A stretch of 38,192 nucleotides of DNA from a virus. The stretch spans positions 1-38,192 of IMG/VR virus record IMGVR_UViG_3300025012_000192. One strand, written 5' to 3'. The translations under genes and the position numbers were made by a program. The notes below the pieces were generated by a model that saw nothing but the letters and a program-made list of their open reading frames with translations, searched no databases and was not told the DNA's origin. Shown here one piece after another: positions 7,405 through 15,087 of the stretch (the first letter of the stretch is position 1; each line of letters opens with the position of its first letter).

Positions 7405-7616
7405 TGAAACCGTTTAAGGAAAAAAGATGGGCAATTAAAACTTCTTATGGATATGTGTTTATTGGTCGAGGGTCGAAAGAACAAACAATAAAATCGTATT
7501 TGGCTCATCTGTATGACATTGTCTATTTAGATGGTAACTTAAAATATAAGTGGAAAGAGCGGGAAGAAATGGGTGAAAAATTGATAAGAGTTTTAGTAGA
7601 GGAAATATGCGATTAA
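7395..7616 (+). CDS. hypothetical protein (73 aa)
   Basis: Starts inside the 3' end of the previous gene at ATGCGACTAATG. The in-frame ATG at 7404 is an alternative start that would use the TAATG overlap instead. Aromatic-rich N-terminus (KRWAIKTSYGYVFIGRGSKE) and acidic C-terminus ending in ICD. The small beta-hairpin-plus-helix look recalls an RNA- or DNA-contact domain, but nothing definite. Downstream junction repeats the same ATGCGAYTAAT arrangement. Confidence 0.6.
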   Translation: MRLMKPFKEKRWAIKTSYGYVFIGRGSKEQTIKSYLAHLYDIVYLDGNLKYKWKEREEMGEKLIRVLVEEICD

Positions 7617-7804
7617 TAAAATTTATGAAATTAATAACTTTGGCTTTTGATATTCGAAGCGAGGGTAGTGCGGAATGTTTATATCTTTGGAATGAAGTGG
7701 TTGTTAAAGGAAAAGATTTTAATGAATGTTTTACTAAATTTATTGTAGAAGTTAAAAAAGCTAAATATAAAAATGTAGAGATTAAAGGGATTAGAATTTT
7801 ATGA
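7607..7804 (+). CDS. hypothetical protein (65 aa)
   Basis: Starts at ATGCGATTAAT overlapping the preceding stop by 10 nt, with GAGG 4-7 nt upstream. The first segment is hydrophobic (LIKFMKLITLAFDI), but too short and charged to be a certain span. The rest alternates E/K with aromatic residues. It ends in an ATGA overlap with a membrane protein gene. Function unknown. Confidence 0.6.
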   Translation: MRLIKFMKLITLAFDIRSEGSAECLYLWNEVVVKGKDFNECFTKFIVEVKKAKYKNVEIKGIRIL

Positions 7805-7986
7805 AATTAATATTAAATTTTATTCTTAAAACTTTAGAAGAATGGGTATTGGCATTTTTATTAATTGTTTTTGGATTGGTTGATGTATCTGATTGGCGAT
7901 TTTATTGTATATTATTAATTGTTGGAGTATGTTCTGGAATTTCCACAAAGGTGTGGGTTGCTGAAAAAGTGGCAGGAAATAAATGA
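7801..7986 (+). CDS. small two-span membrane protein (61 aa)
   Basis: Coupled by ATGA to the gene before and after. Two hydrophobic segments, about residues 14-30 (EWVLAFLLIVFGLVDV) and 34-48 (YCILLIVGVCSGIS), separated by a short SDWR turn, then a short basic tail. Its size and the tight turn are compatible with a holin of the two-span class, and it lies 1.3 kb before the lytic transglycosylase. That role is only a guess. Confidence 0.6.
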   Translation: MKLILNFILKTLEEWVLAFLLIVFGLVDVSDWRFYCILLIVGVCSGISTKVWVAEKVAGNK

Positions 7987-8504
7987 GAGTAATGAAACAA
8001 GCAGTATTGGCAAATGTAGTTATTTTTGATCGTAAGGATTTATCGGTTAATGGATTGGGAACGGAAAAATTTCACGGGCATTTTTCTTTAGTTGATTTTA
8101 TTATTAAAGATCGAGATATGGTTTTGAAGTCTCAGTTAGTTTTGTATGACACAGGAAAAGAGTTGAGATTTGTAAAAGCAAATATTGGAAAGACTATTGA
8201 AGATTACAATACTTTTCAAAAACATATTCACGAAATGAATAAAGAATTAATTTTTGAAGTTGGTGAATTAAAGAAAAAGGAAAATAGTATTATTATTGTA
8301 GAGGATGGTGAAGATTTTACTGCTGATGAAATTAAATGTGGCACTGCTGAATTGGGACAATTTGATGGTGTACGAATTATTGTTGATGATAAAAAGTTGG
8401 AGGAAAAAGATGTCGAAAGAAACAAAACAATTGCGGGCCATAAGAAAGTTCGCAAAGGAAAAAACAATACCAATAGTAGTAGGACAACCAGAAGGGTTAA
8501 ATGA
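7983..8504 (+). CDS. hypothetical protein with basic tail (173 aa)
   Basis: ATGA overlap at the start. Residues about 5-105 look like a beta-rich folded domain (VLANVVIFDRKDL, SLVDFIIKDRDMVLKSQLVL), followed by an acidic region and then a basic Ser/Thr/Arg tail (about 148-173). The tail-coding bases (8410-8504) are shared in another frame with the start of the next gene, an overlap of 95 nt. The odd composition of the last 30 residues may reflect that overlap rather than function. Family not recognised. Confidence 0.6.
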   Translation: MRVMKQAVLANVVIFDRKDLSVNGLGTEKFHGHFSLVDFIIKDRDMVLKSQLVLYDTGKELRFVKANIGKTIEDYNTFQKHIHEMNKELIFEVGELKKKENSIIIVEDGEDFTADEIKCGTAELGQFDGVRIIVDDKKLEEKDVERNKTIAGHKKVRKGKNNTNSSRTTRRVK

Positions 8505-9027
8505 GAATAATTATAATAAACTCCTTTTAGAAGAGTTGGGTTTTGTAATAACCGAACAAGGAAGTGGATTATTTAATTGTGTGTTTCCGAAAGGTTGGCG
8601 AAAAGTTTGGGATAAGGGAATGAAAGAGTGGATGTATTTGTGTGATGATCTTGGTAGAAAAAGGGCCGCAATATTTTATAAGTTTGCGGGGTATCTTTAT
8701 GCTGGTGGAAAAAAAACATACACACAATATATAACACATATAAATTGGATGACTCGATATAGAATCGTTGTGAGCCATACAACTCCGTTTGGAATGAAAT
8801 CTAAGAATAACGATTTGCATTATAATTCGCCAATGATCGGGGTTGTGGTTGATGATGAAAATGTTATATTTATAACTGAAGAATATAAGTTGCTTACAAA
8901 AAAAGGTGATGAGTTATATGAAACCGAGATAAAAGAATTAAGAAGTAAGTTATATTCGGATTGTGAAAATTGGATCAAAGAAAAATATCCTCGCTACGAT
9001 ACTGTAACTAGTTATTGGGATGATTAA
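8410..9027 (+). CDS. hypothetical protein (205 aa)
   Basis: The frame is open from 8305, but the ATG at 8410 is preceded by TTGGAGGAAAAAG and is the evident start, even though it lies 95 nt inside the previous gene. The product is soluble, with a basic N-terminus, then an aromatic-rich domain (FNCVFPKGWRKVWDKGMKEW around 50-70; YRIVVSHTTPFG later) and a C-terminal helix. No catalytic motif recognised. The next gene's ATG overlaps its stop (TAAATG spacing 0). Confidence 0.65.
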   Translation: MSKETKQLRAIRKFAKEKTIPIVVGQPEGLNENNYNKLLLEELGFVITEQGSGLFNCVFPKGWRKVWDKGMKEWMYLCDDLGRKRAAIFYKFAGYLYAGGKKTYTQYITHINWMTRYRIVVSHTTPFGMKSKNNDLHYNSPMIGVVVDDENVIFITEEYKLLTKKGDELYETEIKELRSKLYSDCENWIKEKYPRYDTVTSYWDD

Positions 9028-9207
9028 ATGGAAACCAAAAATTGTCGTAAATATTGTAAGTATTTTGTGTCCTTTCAGATTGATTATGAGGACGAGTTAA
9101 AACCATACGATTATGGGTTTTGTCACAATGAGGATAGTGGCGTTGAAACTACTGGATGGGATAATTGGTGTTTTTGTTTTTACCAGACAGCGGAAGAAAA
9201 TAAGTAA
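9028..9207 (+). CDS. Cys-rich zinc-box miniprotein (59 aa)
   Basis: An open frame of 60 codons whose ATG follows the upstream stop directly. It holds CRKYCKYF at about 6-13, GFCHNEDSG around 31-39 and WCFCFY around 48-53, a C-x3-C ... CH ... C-x-C set able to hold one zinc. The layout resembles the miniproteins at 4244-4438 and 30126-30302. No strong ribosome binding site is visible, so it is probably translated by coupling to the upstream gene. Confidence 0.65.
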   Translation: METKNCRKYCKYFVSFQIDYEDELKPYDYGFCHNEDSGVETTGWDNWCFCFYQTAEENK

Positions 9208-9234
9208 TTATTTGTTAACAATGTGGAGGTAGTA

Positions 9235-9885
9235 TTGAGTAAGCAAATTAAAATTATTTTGACGAGTTTAAGTGCTCTTCTTATTTTTGTTATGTTTTAT
9301 TGGATGTTGACAAATCCGCAGAAAGAAAAAATAGTATATGTAAATTCTAACTATGAATTGGATATAGTGAAGGCGGATTTAGAAACTTATGGTTCTTCGA
9401 AAATGTTTTTAGATATTGCTATTCCGGAAATAAAATCGACTTCGGAAAAATATAAAATTCCTATCGGATTGCTTCATGCAATTTTTAGAGTTGAATCGGA
9501 TTACAGATTTAATATTACTCATGCTGATGTTGTAGTTCCGGTGAAAGGAAAAAGCGCAAAAACAAATGCGGTAGGATTAGGTGGAATTTTATGGGTGTAT
9601 TGGGGTGAGAGTTTAAGATCTGAAAAAATTGCCGAAGTGGAACAAGATTTATTTTTACCAAATGTTTCTATTAGGGCGACTGGTTATATACTGAGATATT
9701 TAATTGATTCGGAAATAAAAGCGGGCGGAAAAAATAGTTATAATATTTTATCAAATGTAGTTCGGAGATATTACGGTGCTTATTCATCTTTGTATATGTC
9801 AAAAATGCAAAATTATACGAGCGATTTATGGATGAAGAGAATTGGGATGGAATTAATGAATTACGAAAAAGAGCATAAGAAATAA
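9235..9885 (+). CDS. membrane-anchored lytic transglycosylase (likely endolysin)
   Basis: A GTG at 9223 is in frame, but GGAGG at 9225-9229 places the start at the TTG at 9235. The 216-residue product has an uncleaved-looking hydrophobic anchor at about 7-25, then a goose-type/SLT lysozyme-like domain. The segment IPIGLLHAIFRVESDYRF (about 75-92) carries the probable catalytic Glu87, and NAVGLGGIL (about 111-119) matches the conserved GAxGLMQ position. Such enzymes cleave the peptidoglycan glycan strand. The N-terminal span suggests export as a signal-anchor endolysin; a virion-associated transglycosylase is the alternative. Two-span holin candidates lie upstream (7801, 3703). Confidence 0.8.
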   Translation: MSKQIKIILTSLSALLIFVMFYWMLTNPQKEKIVYVNSNYELDIVKADLETYGSSKMFLDIAIPEIKSTSEKYKIPIGLLHAIFRVESDYRFNITHADVVVPVKGKSAKTNAVGLGGILWVYWGESLRSEKIAEVEQDLFLPNVSIRATGYILRYLIDSEIKAGGKNSYNILSNVVRRYYGAYSSLYMSKMQNYTSDLWMKRIGMELMNYEKEHKK

Positions 9886-9888
9886 GCT

Positions 9889-10092
9889 ATGTTAAAATAT
9901 CTCGGTAGGGAAGGATTGTTACAAGGTATTTGGCGGTTGACAAAGAAAGAGACTTTTGAATTTGAAACTACTATGGTTTGGCTGGAACAAATTTGTAATG
10001 GTCATCGAAGATATATTGCGGTAATGCAGGAAGAGTTGCAAGAGGATGTTGGTTTGTGGAAGAAATTAAATAAGAAGGAGGATTATAAATGA
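9889..10092 (+). CDS. hypothetical protein (67 aa)
   Basis: ATG 3 nt after the transglycosylase stop. The product is helical and amphipathic (REGLLQGIWRLTKKETFEFE, then HRRYIAVMQEELQEDVG) without a clear membrane span. It ends in an ATGA-type overlap with the next gene. It could be a lysis accessory by position only; no motif supports that. Confidence 0.6.
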   Translation: MLKYLGREGLLQGIWRLTKKETFEFETTMVWLEQICNGHRRYIAVMQEELQEDVGLWKKLNKKEDYK

Positions 10093-10388
10093 CTTTCGAA
10101 TTGAATGAACAAAAATATAAGATTTCTTGGCGGTATGATACTGTTCTGCTGGATTATGGTATACATGGTGCACGACATTGTACTTATTGTAGTATTTTTC
10201 AATTAATTGATGGTGAATGGTATTTATTGATATCGGTGGAGATTAAACAATATTACAAAGATAAGCGGGATAAAAATAAGGCTAGAAAAATTTCATTAGA
10301 AAAAGCAATGAACACATTGGGAATTGGCAAAAAAGAGCGCACAGAAATATGGAATCAATATTATAAAATGAGGAATAATAAATGGTAG
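10089..10388 (+). CDS. hypothetical protein (99 aa)
   Basis: Starts with AAGGAGG 8 nt upstream, overlapping the previous stop by 4 nt. The N-terminal half is beta-rich, with a CTYC pair (about residues 32-35) that could bind metal with nearby histidines (GARHC). The C-terminal half is basic and helical (KDKRDKNKARKISLEKAMN). Seven-nt overlap with the next gene. Unrecognised. Confidence 0.65.
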   Translation: MTFELNEQKYKISWRYDTVLLDYGIHGARHCTYCSIFQLIDGEWYLLISVEIKQYYKDKRDKNKARKISLEKAMNTLGIGKKERTEIWNQYYKMRNNKW

Positions 10389-10837
10389 AGAAAAGTTACA
10401 AAGTGTTAAAGAAATATGCTATTTTAAGAAATAGTTCGGCATTTTTATTTACAAATCAACAGATGGAAAATAATGATATTATTTGTGAGATGATTCCATT
10501 AGCAGATAAGTCTTTATGCCGAGATTTATTATTAGTGACAGAGAATATGGGAAATGGATTAGAGTTTGGTGATAGATCTTTTTATGCTGGTGGATTTGTG
10601 TATAGTTTATTGCCCGTTGAAAAAGAAGTTATAGAAAAGTTACAATTAAAAGTAGAAGGTTGTGAGGGACGAATTGGAATTCAAGAGAGTGATGGTTTTA
10701 GGGGTATTAATAATGATGATTATCTTTGTTTAGTCGTTGATTATAGTAATGGGAATGTTCGTGTTGTGAATAATAAGTTTCCGGTGGGTATGACTGGTAA
10801 TGAGGGAAAAGTATTTATTAAAAAGGAAAAATTATGA
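10382..10837 (+). CDS. hypothetical protein (151 aa)
   Basis: ATG inside the last codons of the preceding gene, with ATGAGGAATAATAA upstream. A soluble, mostly beta protein with Gly-rich loops (ENMGNGLEFGDRSFYAGGF around 52-70) and an acidic middle. No catalytic signature, membrane span or cysteine box. Overlaps the following small gene by 4 nt (ATGA). Function unknown. Confidence 0.65.
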   Translation: MVEKSYKVLKKYAILRNSSAFLFTNQQMENNDIICEMIPLADKSLCRDLLLVTENMGNGLEFGDRSFYAGGFVYSLLPVEKEVIEKLQLKVEGCEGRIGIQESDGFRGINNDDYLCLVVDYSNGNVRVVNNKFPVGMTGNEGKVFIKKEKL

Positions 10838-10995
10838 GAAACAAAGTTTGCAAGGAATTAAGAAAAATGGCGCATGAAGAAATGGTTGCTGGTGGAAAAA
10901 CAGAGAATACTAAAACTAAGGCTATTAATGGCCAAGTTACATGGGATGTTGGAACCGCAAAGAGAATTTATAAAGATTTGAAAAAAGCGCAGTAG
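10834..10995 (+). CDS. hypothetical small basic protein (53 aa)
   Basis: A 54-codon frame opening at an ATGA overlap with AAAGGAAAA before it. The product is basic and helical, starting MRNKVCKELRKMAHEE and ending in DVGTAKRIYKDLKKAQ. Small proteins of this shape often sit next to packaging genes, but I cannot assign one. Its last codons hold one copy of the AAAAGCGC word. It is the last gene before the regulatory gap at 10996-11128. Confidence 0.65.
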   Translation: MRNKVCKELRKMAHEEMVAGGKTENTKTKAINGQVTWDVGTAKRIYKDLKKAQ

Positions 10996-11002
10996 AAAAA
11001 AT

Positions 11003-11092
11003 TGGGAGAAGTTGAACGGATATTTACCACGTTGAAGGTTAGATAACTGTATTTTAATAGCTGAAAAGTATATTGAAAAGAAACTTCTCTCA
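11003..11092 (+). other. long inverted repeat / possible structured RNA element
   Basis: TGGGAGAAGTT (11003-11013) pairs with AACTTCTCTCA (11082-11092): 11 bp with a single G-U. The 68 nt between them can form at least two 4-bp hairpins, AACG/CGTT (11015-11018 with 11030-11033) and GGTT/AACT (11037-11040 with 11045-11048, loop AGAT). There is no tRNA T-arm consensus. The right arm lies between the -35 and -10 of the promoter at 11073-11100, so the repeat could act as DNA operator or as RNA. Confidence 0.45.
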
Positions 11093-11100
11093 TTTATAAT
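11073..11100 (+). promoter_or_regulatory. sigma70-like promoter before the head operon
   Basis: TTGAAA (11073-11078), a 16-nt spacer and a perfect TATAAT (11095-11100) match the housekeeping sigma consensus. The expected transcript would start near 11107, about 22 nt before the ATG at 11129, leaving room for the AAGGAGG site. It would drive the 11129 gene and possibly terL and the head genes. It is the best -35/-10 pair seen in the window. Confidence 0.6.
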
Positions 11101-11128
11101 AAAGTTTGAAAAACTAAAGGAGGATTAA

Positions 11129-11479
11129 ATGAGTAAGAAAGTAAACTGTTCAATATGTAATGATACTGGAAAATTTATGAATCCATTTGATCAAGAATAT
11201 AATTGTACATGTATGGTTGAAAGTTTAAGTCCCGATGAGGAATATATTCAATGGATGGCGGGTGAAAACAAAAAATTAAAAAAAGAAATTAAAAAACTGA
11301 ATTTTTTTAAGGCTGGTGTAGTGGACTTTGCTGATGGTTATAGGGAAACATTGAAGTATGATTTAGAGGATGCGATAGAACATCAAGAGCAGCAAGATAA
11401 TGAAGACTTTAATGCAGGTCGTGAGGCTGCTTTAAAATATGCCATTGAAATGATTGATAGGCATCTCAATTCTCCATAG
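11129..11479 (+). CDS. zinc-binding protein ahead of terL (116 aa)
   Basis: AAAGGAGGATTAA precedes the ATG. The N-terminus has CSICNDTGKF (residues about 7-16) and CTCM (about 27-30), a C-x2-C ... C-x-C set similar to a DnaJ-type zinc knuckle. The rest is charged and helical, with a probable coiled coil at 45-60. Its place directly before terL is where a small terminase subunit is often found, but it has no helix-turn-helix I can recognise, so that role is not claimed. Confidence 0.7.
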   Translation: MSKKVNCSICNDTGKFMNPFDQEYNCTCMVESLSPDEEYIQWMAGENKKLKKEIKKLNFFKAGVVDFADGYRETLKYDLEDAIEHQEQQDNEDFNAGREAALKYAIEMIDRHLNSP

Positions 11480-11552
11480 AGATTTTGTAATATAACCAAG
11501 CCGCATTAAACCTATCTAAAAACTACAAGTTGATTTACTCACATCTTTTTGC

Positions 11553-11583
11553 CTATTTTAATATTAATAATTTATTAAAATAG
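11553..11583 (+). repeat. perfect AT-rich inverted repeat just before terL
   Basis: CTATTTTAAT (11553-11562) and ATTAAAATAG (11574-11583) are perfect inverse copies around an 11-nt AT loop. The right arm ends 6 nt before the terL ATG at 11590, where a ribosome binding site would be expected and none is visible. It could sequester the start region, bind a protein or be a weak terminator; no long T run follows. Confidence 0.5.
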
Positions 11584-11589
11584 CGTATA

Positions 11590-13263
11590 ATGAATTTTAA
11601 TTCCGAAAATGTAAAAGAAGAGCGAGCAAAAAATGTCGAATCTACACAGGAACAAATTGTTTCTGATGAGGAGATATTCGAGCAAGCAAAAATAAAAGCT
11701 GAAGATATAATAAGCATACCAAATTTGATACAAGGCATAATCACATTTGCTGAAACTCTTGGTGATATGCACTTTTATCCCTACCAAAAAGAAGTCGTCG
11801 AAAGAATAATTTACGACTTAGTTACTGATGGAGGAAATACTATAGCCGTTCTTTTCGCTAGGCAGACCGGGAAAAGTTTTTCGATGTCTTGCTTGGTTCC
11901 TTCGATGTGTATTTTACTTCCTTTAGTTGCTCAAACAATGGAACTGAAAGGAATAGAGAAACATGATCTTTTGAAATTTAGAAAAGGATTGTGGGTTGGA
12001 GTTTATGGGCCGGATTATGAACGTGCTGGAATTATTGGAAATAAAATAAACACGGTGTTGGGAAGTAAAAATTCTAAATTGATATTAAGTCATCCGGAAA
12101 TTGGCATGAATTTTCCGGAAAGATTAAACCGATATATCGGACACCTACCAAGAGGCTCTCGAATAAACGTAAAAAGTGCAAACAAGAGAGTAAGCATAGA
12201 AGGAGATACCTACCACTTGGTAATTACTGATGAGACTCAAGCTATATCGGATTATGTTCTCAAGAAATCAATAAGTCCGTTCCTTTCAAGTACCAACGGA
12301 ACAAAAGTTCATCTCGGATCGGCGTATCCTCTTAAAGTTTATTTTTATGATGTTCTTTCTTTAAATAAACGAGAAGATATAAATCGCTCAAAGAAATTAA
12401 AATGTCATTTTGATATTCCTTATCAAGTTGCCGAAAAGTATAATAAGAACTATAAGAAGTATGTTGAAAAAGAAAAAAAATTATTGGGAGCTCATTCGGA
12501 TGAATTTAGGATGAGCTACGAAAATTACTGGCCGATAGATAAAGGCATGTTAATTACTGAGGACTTTTTAGTTAATCAATTGGGGAAAGATTATCCCACT
12601 ACCACTTATAATAAAAAAGTAGAGCATGTAATAGGAATAGATATTGGAAAAATCCAAGATCCAACTGTTATAACTGTATTGGAACCAGATTGGGAAAATC
12701 CTATTGTTGTTGATACTGATTCAAAAACAGTTCGCTATGTAAAAAAAATTGTTAATTGGTATGAGATAATGGGCGATGATTATGATTCTCAATATTACCA
12801 GATTTGTGATTTTTTGGATAATTATAAATGGAGTATTGCAGTAATAGATGCAACTGGTGTTGGTCAAGGAATGTATGATAGATTAAATAATAAATATTCA
12901 AAACAAAATAAAAGAGTTATACCTTTTGTATTTACTCGTCCGGATAAATCTTTATTGTATTCGTTATTGGCGAGGGAATTATTAGCAGAAAGAATTATCT
13001 ACCCAAATAATTCGGCGGCACAGAGACAAAGAAAGCAGCAGAAATTCGTTTCACAATTACTTGACTTGTCGAAAAAAATTGAGGGTGGATATTTAAATTT
13101 TGTTCCAACATCTGATACAGGCCACGACGATTATCCAGCGTCATTGGGTTTGGCTGTGTGGGGTGTTGAGGGGGATAATATAGCAATAGATATCGAAGAA
13201 GTTAGTGTTGGTGAAAGTTTTTATAAAGTGGGCAAGATGGAAAGAAATTTTTGGAAAAATTAA
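11590..13263 (+). CDS. terL: terminase large subunit
   Basis: The 557-residue DNA packaging motor. The ATPase domain has Walker A at 91-96 (RQTGKS), Walker B with catalytic Glu at 211-215 (VITDE) and a coupling-motif-like HLGSAYP at 241-247. The C-terminal RNase H-fold nuclease shows GIDIGKIQDPT (Asp351), VIDATGVG (Asp420) and GHDDYPAS (Asp513/514), the acidic triad that cuts concatemers into genomes. It would dock on the portal encoded next. The start has no Shine-Dalgarno sequence and follows an inverted repeat. A small terminase subunit was not identified. Length is normal for the family. Confidence 0.95.
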   Translation: MNFNSENVKEERAKNVESTQEQIVSDEEIFEQAKIKAEDIISIPNLIQGIITFAETLGDMHFYPYQKEVVERIIYDLVTDGGNTIAVLFARQTGKSFSMSCLVPSMCILLPLVAQTMELKGIEKHDLLKFRKGLWVGVYGPDYERAGIIGNKINTVLGSKNSKLILSHPEIGMNFPERLNRYIGHLPRGSRINVKSANKRVSIEGDTYHLVITDETQAISDYVLKKSISPFLSSTNGTKVHLGSAYPLKVYFYDVLSLNKREDINRSKKLKCHFDIPYQVAEKYNKNYKKYVEKEKKLLGAHSDEFRMSYENYWPIDKGMLITEDFLVNQLGKDYPTTTYNKKVEHVIGIDIGKIQDPTVITVLEPDWENPIVVDTDSKTVRYVKKIVNWYEIMGDDYDSQYYQICDFLDNYKWSIAVIDATGVGQGMYDRLNNKYSKQNKRVIPFVFTRPDKSLLYSLLARELLAERIIYPNNSAAQRQRKQQKFVSQLLDLSKKIEGGYLNFVPTSDTGHDDYPASLGLAVWGVEGDNIAIDIEEVSVGESFYKVGKMERNFWKN

Positions 13264-13287
13264 TTGTAAAATTTTTAGAGGTGTGAA

Positions 13288-14970
13288 ATGAATTTAACAA
13301 ATTCTAAAGTGTTGCAGAGTTATATATACCAAATTGCCGGGGATGACCCGAGGTATAAAAATTTTCTTCTTGCTCAAGGTATAAGTCAAATTGAGTCAAA
13401 GAAACAAACGATGGTAGATATTCTAATGGCTGAACATGGGGCTAGGATTAATGCCTATACAAGTTATTGGAATATGTATTTGGGGAATCATTGGTTTACT
13501 GTATCTGATGAAAACTTGGATAAAGTAAAAGCAAATTTTGTTGCCGCAAATATTAATAAACATGTTTACTTTTTAATGTCAAAAGGTTTTTTAGTCGAAA
13601 GTGATTTTCCTCAGATAGAAAGATTTTTGCAAAGAAACTGGCGCTTGAATAAAGGAGGCATAGATAAAATAAATCAGTTTGGTATTGATTGGGCTATTCA
13701 AGGTGGAATTTGTGGTGATACTTGGATTGAAGTTAATAAGAGTCAGAGTGAGGAAGAGAATGCAACATTTTTCAAATTTAAGTTGCTGAATTCCATGGGT
13801 TGTTATCCGGTGTTTGATCGTGGAAAGCAAAAAGGATTTTTGTATTACATGCCGGAAAGAAGTGTGCTAAAAGAAAATAATGGTTTTGCTGAATATGAAA
13901 CTAATTGGGAAGGGTATTATTATAGTCCAGGGCAAAGAAAAAACATAAGAGAAGAAAATGTAACATCAACAGATACATTTGATTATTTGAAAGTACCGAT
14001 TGTGCATACAAAGAATTTCTGTATGCCGGTTAGTAACTATGGTTTGGCTGATATGATAAATTATTTAGAGTTGAATAATTTATACGATAGAGTGTTAACA
14101 GATACGCAAGATATTATTGATTATAACTCGGCTCCGGTTACAATTATTTCTGGTGCGAAGGCTGGTGATTTACAAAGAGGTGCAAATAAAGTTTGGAGTC
14201 TTCCAGTTAAAGAGGCAACAGTTAGTAATTTGAAATTAGATGGTGACTTATCGGCTATAAATACTCAAATGGAAACTGTAAGAAATATAATTGGTGAGAT
14301 GGCAAATAATCCGGCGCATAAAATAGAAAACATTTCTAATACAAGTGCTGTTGCGTTGGCCATTACATTTTTACCTTTGTATGAAGCCATGGAATTTAAG
14401 AGAATTAATTATGGTACTTCTATACTGTCATTAAATAGATTGACGATTAATATGGCTTTTCTTACTGGCGAATTAGATCCATCGGAAATTGCAAATGAAG
14501 CTATTAAAGAATGGGAAGGAAAGTTTTCTATTGAATCGGAAGAAGTGAAAAAGAAATTTTATCCGTTTGATAAAGAATATTCGAAAGAAGAAATTGCAAA
14601 GTTTAATTCGTTGGATTATATTTTAGGAAATAAAATTCCTCCGGAGTTATATCATTCTTATGCAACATGGTTTCCTCCATTACCGAGAGATGAAAAATCG
14701 ATGGCCGATATGGCTTTGGCTATGGTTAACGGTGGGTTGTGGGGTAAACGATATGCAAGGGCTTATACTGGTATGACGGAAAGAGAAAGTGTCTTGATTC
14801 AAAAAGAAATTAATGAGGATAAAAAATCGGCGATGGAAAATATAGAGAAGGTTACTGATAAAAATAATATGATGATAGTTACTGATAAAACTAAAACTGG
14901 ATTGGAAGGGGATAATACAATTAAAGGTATTAATGAATCGAAGCGGGTGGAGGATAAGTTAGATGCGTAA
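13288..14970 (+). CDS. portal protein (SPP1 gp6-like)
   Basis: A 560-residue protein directly after terL, GAGG before the ATG. The N-terminal region (MVDILMAEHGARINAYTSYW, about 41-60; NINKHVYFLMSKGF later) and the central stem-type segment (NLYDRVLTDTQDIID, then AGDLQRGANKVW) fit the gp6-like portal family. It would form the dodecameric DNA gate at one capsid vertex. The last 60 residues are polar and repetitive in lysine/aspartate, a usual disordered tail. Position between terminase and scaffold-like/capsid genes strengthens the call. Confidence 0.85.
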   Translation: MNLTNSKVLQSYIYQIAGDDPRYKNFLLAQGISQIESKKQTMVDILMAEHGARINAYTSYWNMYLGNHWFTVSDENLDKVKANFVAANINKHVYFLMSKGFLVESDFPQIERFLQRNWRLNKGGIDKINQFGIDWAIQGGICGDTWIEVNKSQSEEENATFFKFKLLNSMGCYPVFDRGKQKGFLYYMPERSVLKENNGFAEYETNWEGYYYSPGQRKNIREENVTSTDTFDYLKVPIVHTKNFCMPVSNYGLADMINYLELNNLYDRVLTDTQDIIDYNSAPVTIISGAKAGDLQRGANKVWSLPVKEATVSNLKLDGDLSAINTQMETVRNIIGEMANNPAHKIENISNTSAVALAITFLPLYEAMEFKRINYGTSILSLNRLTINMAFLTGELDPSEIANEAIKEWEGKFSIESEEVKKKFYPFDKEYSKEEIAKFNSLDYILGNKIPPELYHSYATWFPPLPRDEKSMADMALAMVNGGLWGKRYARAYTGMTERESVLIQKEINEDKKSAMENIEKVTDKNNMMIVTDKTKTGLEGDNTIKGINESKRVEDKLDA

Positions 14971-14993
14971 ATACTATTGCGTTAAATAGTATT
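14970..14993 (+). terminator. hairpin after portal gene (weak terminator)
   Basis: AATACTAT (14970-14977) and ATAGTATT (14986-14993) are perfect inverse copies around an 8-nt loop, starting at the last base of the portal stop. There is no uninterrupted T run after it, and the stem is AT-rich, so termination would be partial; an RNA-processing or stability hairpin is equally likely. Confidence 0.35.
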
Positions 14994-15087
14994 GAGTTGT
15001 TATTATTGTGGTGAAAATAAATGCAATAAATAAACAAAGGAATTTGTTTAGGTTAAAGTAATTAATAAATTAAAGGAGAAGTAAAAA

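Noticed and set aside
9223-9234. GTG at 9223 as start of the transglycosylase
   Set aside because: The GGAGG that would serve translation lies downstream of this GTG and fits the TTG at 9235.
11003-11092. Possible tRNA or tRNA-like gene
   Set aside because: The closing stem is too long (11 bp), there is no T-arm consensus, no anticodon-arm spacing and no CCA end.
11129-11479. Small terminase subunit
   Set aside because: The position fits, but the protein has a zinc knuckle and no visible helix-turn-helix, so position alone was not enough.
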